A stretch of 64,000 bases of DNA from Dialister hominis (GTDB lineage: Bacteria > Bacillota > Negativicutes > Veillonellales > Dialisteraceae), in contig NZ_AP019697.1 of the NCBI RefSeq assembly GCF_007164725.1, forward strand, positions 1,647,501 through 1,711,500, given 5' to 3'. A program made the translations under genes and the position numbers. Below are positions 61,763-64,000 of the stretch, in pieces (within the stretch, counting starts at the first letter, position 1; every line of letters starts with the position of its first letter). The notes beneath the pieces are model-generated. The model had not been told where the DNA came from and made no database searches. It worked only from the letters and a program-made list of their open reading frames with translations.

Positions 61763-62884
61763 TCAAATCTCAAATCTCTTTCCTGCCAGCTTCAGCGCGC
61801 TATCAATGACCGCATCCATATCGTAATACCTATATTCACCCAGGCGCCCACCAAAGATAACTTTATATTCCTTATCTGCCAATGCTTTATATTCCTTATA
61901 AAGTTTGCTATTCTTTTCATCATTGACTGGATAATATGGTTCGTCTCCCACTTTCCATTCAGAGGAGTATTCCCGGCTGATAACTGTTTTGGGCAGATCA
62001 TTGCCATTAGCGTCCTTGCCAAATTCAAACCATTTATGTTCGATAATACGGGTCCATGGTGTTTCTCTGTCTGTATAGTTAACTGCGGCATTGCCCTGGA
62101 AGTTTGGCTTATCCAGCACTTCGGTTTCAAAGCGAACACTTCTGTATTCCAACGGGCCCAGATTATAATTGAAGTAGGCATCTATCGGCCCGGTGTAAAC
62201 CACCTTATCAGCCAGCTTATCCAGTTCTTCCTTGTTTTCCAGATAATCACAATTAAGCTTTACTGCGATTCCCTTAAGCATATTGGCAACCATATTGGTA
62301 TATCCGCCCACAGGAATCCCCTGATACAGAGCGTTAAAATAGTTGTTATCAAACGTCAGACGAACTGGGAGACGCTTGATAATAAACGCCGGAAGTTCGG
62401 TACAGGGACGCCCCCACTGCTTCTCCGTATAGCCTTTTATCAGTTTTTCGTAGATATCTGTCCCAACCAGGGAAATAGCCTGTTCTTCCAGATTCTTTGG
62501 ATTTGTGATTCCAGCAGCTTTTCTCTGCCCTTCAATCTTAGCCGCTGCTTCGTCCGGAGTGACTACGCCCCACATTTTATTGAAGGTGTACATATTGAAA
62601 GGAAGAGAATATAATTCGCCATGATAATTAGCTACCGGCGAGTTAGTGAATCGATTGAATTCTGCGAACTGATTTACATAATTCCATACTGTTCTATTGT
62701 TGGTATGAAAAATATGGGCACCATATTTATGCACATGGATTCCTTCCACATCTTCTGTATATACATTACCGGCAATATGAGGCCGTTTGTCTACCACAAG
62801 AACGGTTTTCCCAGCTTTTACTGCTTCATGGGCAAATACAGCTCCAAAAAGTCCTGCTCCAACAATCAGATAATCGTATTTCAC
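61763..62884 (-). CDS. glf: UDP-galactopyranose mutase
   Basis: A 373-residue flavoprotein. YDYLIVGAGLFGAVFAHEA is the FAD-binding start, VDKRPHIAGNVYTED follows, and GRPCTELPAFIIKRLPVRLT with NNYFNALYQGIPVGGY are GLF motifs. It converts UDP-galactopyranose to UDP-galactofuranose. The start is a GTG with AAAGGAT eight bases upstream. It follows galE by 38 bases, and the two steps together lead from UDP-glucose to UDP-galactofuranose, so the surface glycan likely contains galactofuranose. Confidence 0.96.
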   Translation of the reverse strand: MKYDYLIVGAGLFGAVFAHEAVKAGKTVLVVDKRPHIAGNVYTEDVEGIHVHKYGAHIFHTNNRTVWNYVNQFAEFNRFTNSPVANYHGELYSLPFNMYTFNKMWGVVTPDEAAAKIEGQRKAAGITNPKNLEEQAISLVGTDIYEKLIKGYTEKQWGRPCTELPAFIIKRLPVRLTFDNNYFNALYQGIPVGGYTNMVANMLKGIAVKLNCDYLENKEELDKLADKVVYTGPIDAYFNYNLGPLEYRSVRFETEVLDKPNFQGNAAVNYTDRETPWTRIIEHKWFEFGKDANGNDLPKTVISREYSSEWKVGDEPYYPVNDEKNSKLYKEYKALADKEYKVIFGGRLGEYRYYDMDAVIDSALKLAGKRFEI

Positions 62885-62922
62885 GGATTATATCCTTTCT
62901 ATGTACAACATTATTCCTACTA

Positions 62923-63939
62923 TTATTTTTTATATCCTTCTGGATTCTTAGACTGCCAGTTCCATGTATCCCGGCACATGTCTTCCAGAGTTCTTTCCGC
63001 ATGCCAGCCAAGTACATTCTGTGCCTTGGTTGAATCTGCCCAGAATTTCGGAAGATCTCCCGCTCTTCGTAGACCGATTTCGTACTTCACTTTAACCCCG
63101 GTAGCCTTTTCAAATGCATGAATGATATCGAGAACGCTGTAAGGAGTGCCTGTTCCCAGGTTAAACACTTCAACGCCCTTGTGGCTAGCTGCATATTCTA
63201 CTGCCTTTACATGGCCATTTGCCAGGTCCATCACATGAATATAGTCGCGAAGGCAGGTTCCATCTGGTGTGGGATAGTCTCCTCCAAACACCGTGAGATG
63301 GTCTCTTCTTCCCACCGCCACCTGAGCAATATAAGGCATCAGATTGTTGGGAATCCCCTGTGGATCTTCCCCAATCAGACCACTTTCATGGGCCCCAATT
63401 GGATTGAAATAACGGAGCAAAATGACGGATAATTTTGGATTCGCTTTAGCGGCATCTTCCAAGATTTGCTCCATCATAACCTTAGTCCACCCGTACGGGT
63501 TAGAACAGCTACCTCGATGCATGGTTTCCACATAAGGTGGTGTATTTTCTTCCCCGTACACCGTGGCTGAGGACGAGAATACAAACTGATTAACTCCTGC
63601 TTCTTCCATACACTCCAGAAGTGTCAGTGTGGTATCTATATTATTGCGATAATACTTCAGCGGAAGACGGACCGATTCCCCTACCGCCTTAAGACCTGCA
63701 AAATGAATGACACAGTCAATGTGATTTTTTGAAAAGATATGACGCATCTTTTCCTTATCCTTGACATCCGCTTCATAGGAGACTACTGACTTTCCTGTAA
63801 TCTTTTCTATTCTGCGGACAGCTTCCGGACTGCTGTTACTGTAATCATCCACAATTACCACCTGGTGACCAGCATTGAGCAATTCCACTGCGGTATGTGA
63901 ACCAATATATCCCGCACCACCGGCAAGTAATACATTCAT
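62923..63939 (-). CDS. galE: UDP-glucose 4-epimerase
   Basis: A 338-residue short-chain dehydrogenase-type enzyme. MNVLLAGGAGYIGSHTAVEL is the NAD-binding start, SSSATVYGE holds the catalytic serine, NPYGWTKVMME (Y-x3-K pattern with Y in PYGWTK) the tyrosine and lysine. It interconverts UDP-glucose and UDP-galactose. I chose the ATG at 63939, ten bases after AAAGGAG; the ATG at 63948 is only one base from that site. It is the first visible gene of the polysaccharide operon; the promoter may lie in the last 60 bases of the window or beyond. Confidence 0.96.
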   Translation of the reverse strand: MNVLLAGGAGYIGSHTAVELLNAGHQVVIVDDYSNSSPEAVRRIEKITGKSVVSYEADVKDKEKMRHIFSKNHIDCVIHFAGLKAVGESVRLPLKYYRNNIDTTLTLLECMEEAGVNQFVFSSSATVYGEENTPPYVETMHRGSCSNPYGWTKVMMEQILEDAAKANPKLSVILLRYFNPIGAHESGLIGEDPQGIPNNLMPYIAQVAVGRRDHLTVFGGDYPTPDGTCLRDYIHVMDLANGHVKAVEYAASHKGVEVFNLGTGTPYSVLDIIHAFEKATGVKVKYEIGLRRAGDLPKFWADSTKAQNVLGWHAERTLEDMCRDTWNWQSKNPEGYKK

Positions 63940-64000
63940 TATGTTCATACTCCTTTACTCAAAATCACACTATCTTATTACCCATATTGGAATAATATCA

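Overview
The window reads as chromosome of a diderm Firmicute of the class Negativicutes, most likely Dialister or a close relative (inferred from gene content, not from a search). The strongest support is a cluster of four outer-membrane porins with an N-terminal SLH domain, a protein type typical of Negativicutes. A 2-hydroxyacyl-CoA dehydratase-type activase, a ferredoxin-dependent 2-oxoacid oxidoreductase and a catabolic-type glutamate dehydrogenase fit an anaerobic, amino-acid or organic-acid fermenting life. Most genes lie on the minus strand. Spaces between genes are long and hold terminators, insertion sequences and a family of small dispersed hairpin repeats.

Layout. 1-11.3 kb: partial activase, Bcr/CflA-type efflux pump, Fur-family regulator, Sel1-repeat protein, two-subunit 2-oxoacid:ferredoxin oxidoreductase, aldehyde dehydrogenase. 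11.9-20.9 kb: four tandem SLH porins, split by an IS1182-type element and by a 425-bp MITE. 21.6-26.2 kb: DNA repair operon nfo-sbcD-sbcC. 26.5-28.2 kb: an IS3-type element inserted in a dispersed repeat, with a 3-bp target duplication. 28.9-33.4 kb: glutamate dehydrogenase and two tandem NSS-family sodium symporters. 34.4-40.7 kb: a second MITE copy inside a terminator, an RluA-type pseudouridine synthase with two small unknown genes, two related unknown plus-strand genes, a flavin reductase, a VWA protein and a macrodomain-HTH fusion. 40.9-42.3 kb: a decayed ISL3 element.

42.3-63.9 kb is an AT-richer surface-polysaccharide locus on the minus strand. In transcription order it holds galE, glf, a four-helix-bundle gene, a DUF4422 protein, four glycosyltransferase or polymerase genes, a Wzx-type flippase, galU and a GtrB-type glycosyltransferase. 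The galU-gtrB pair is present twice as 2.1-kb direct repeats. Between the repeats sit an unknown gene with an XRE-ImmA/IrrE metallopeptidase gene, a three-gene MqsR/MqsA/SecB-like toxin-antitoxin-chaperone module, and an IS1634-type element. The two gtrB copies differ in a G homopolymer (10 versus 8), which puts one copy out of frame and leaves the other in frame; the in-frame copy has lost its 3' end to the IS. A membrane GtrII-like gene after the first copy carries a single-base frameshift. Together these look like a phase-variable sugar-decoration system whose duplicated form holds an addiction module.

No rRNA, tRNA or CRISPR array was recognised.
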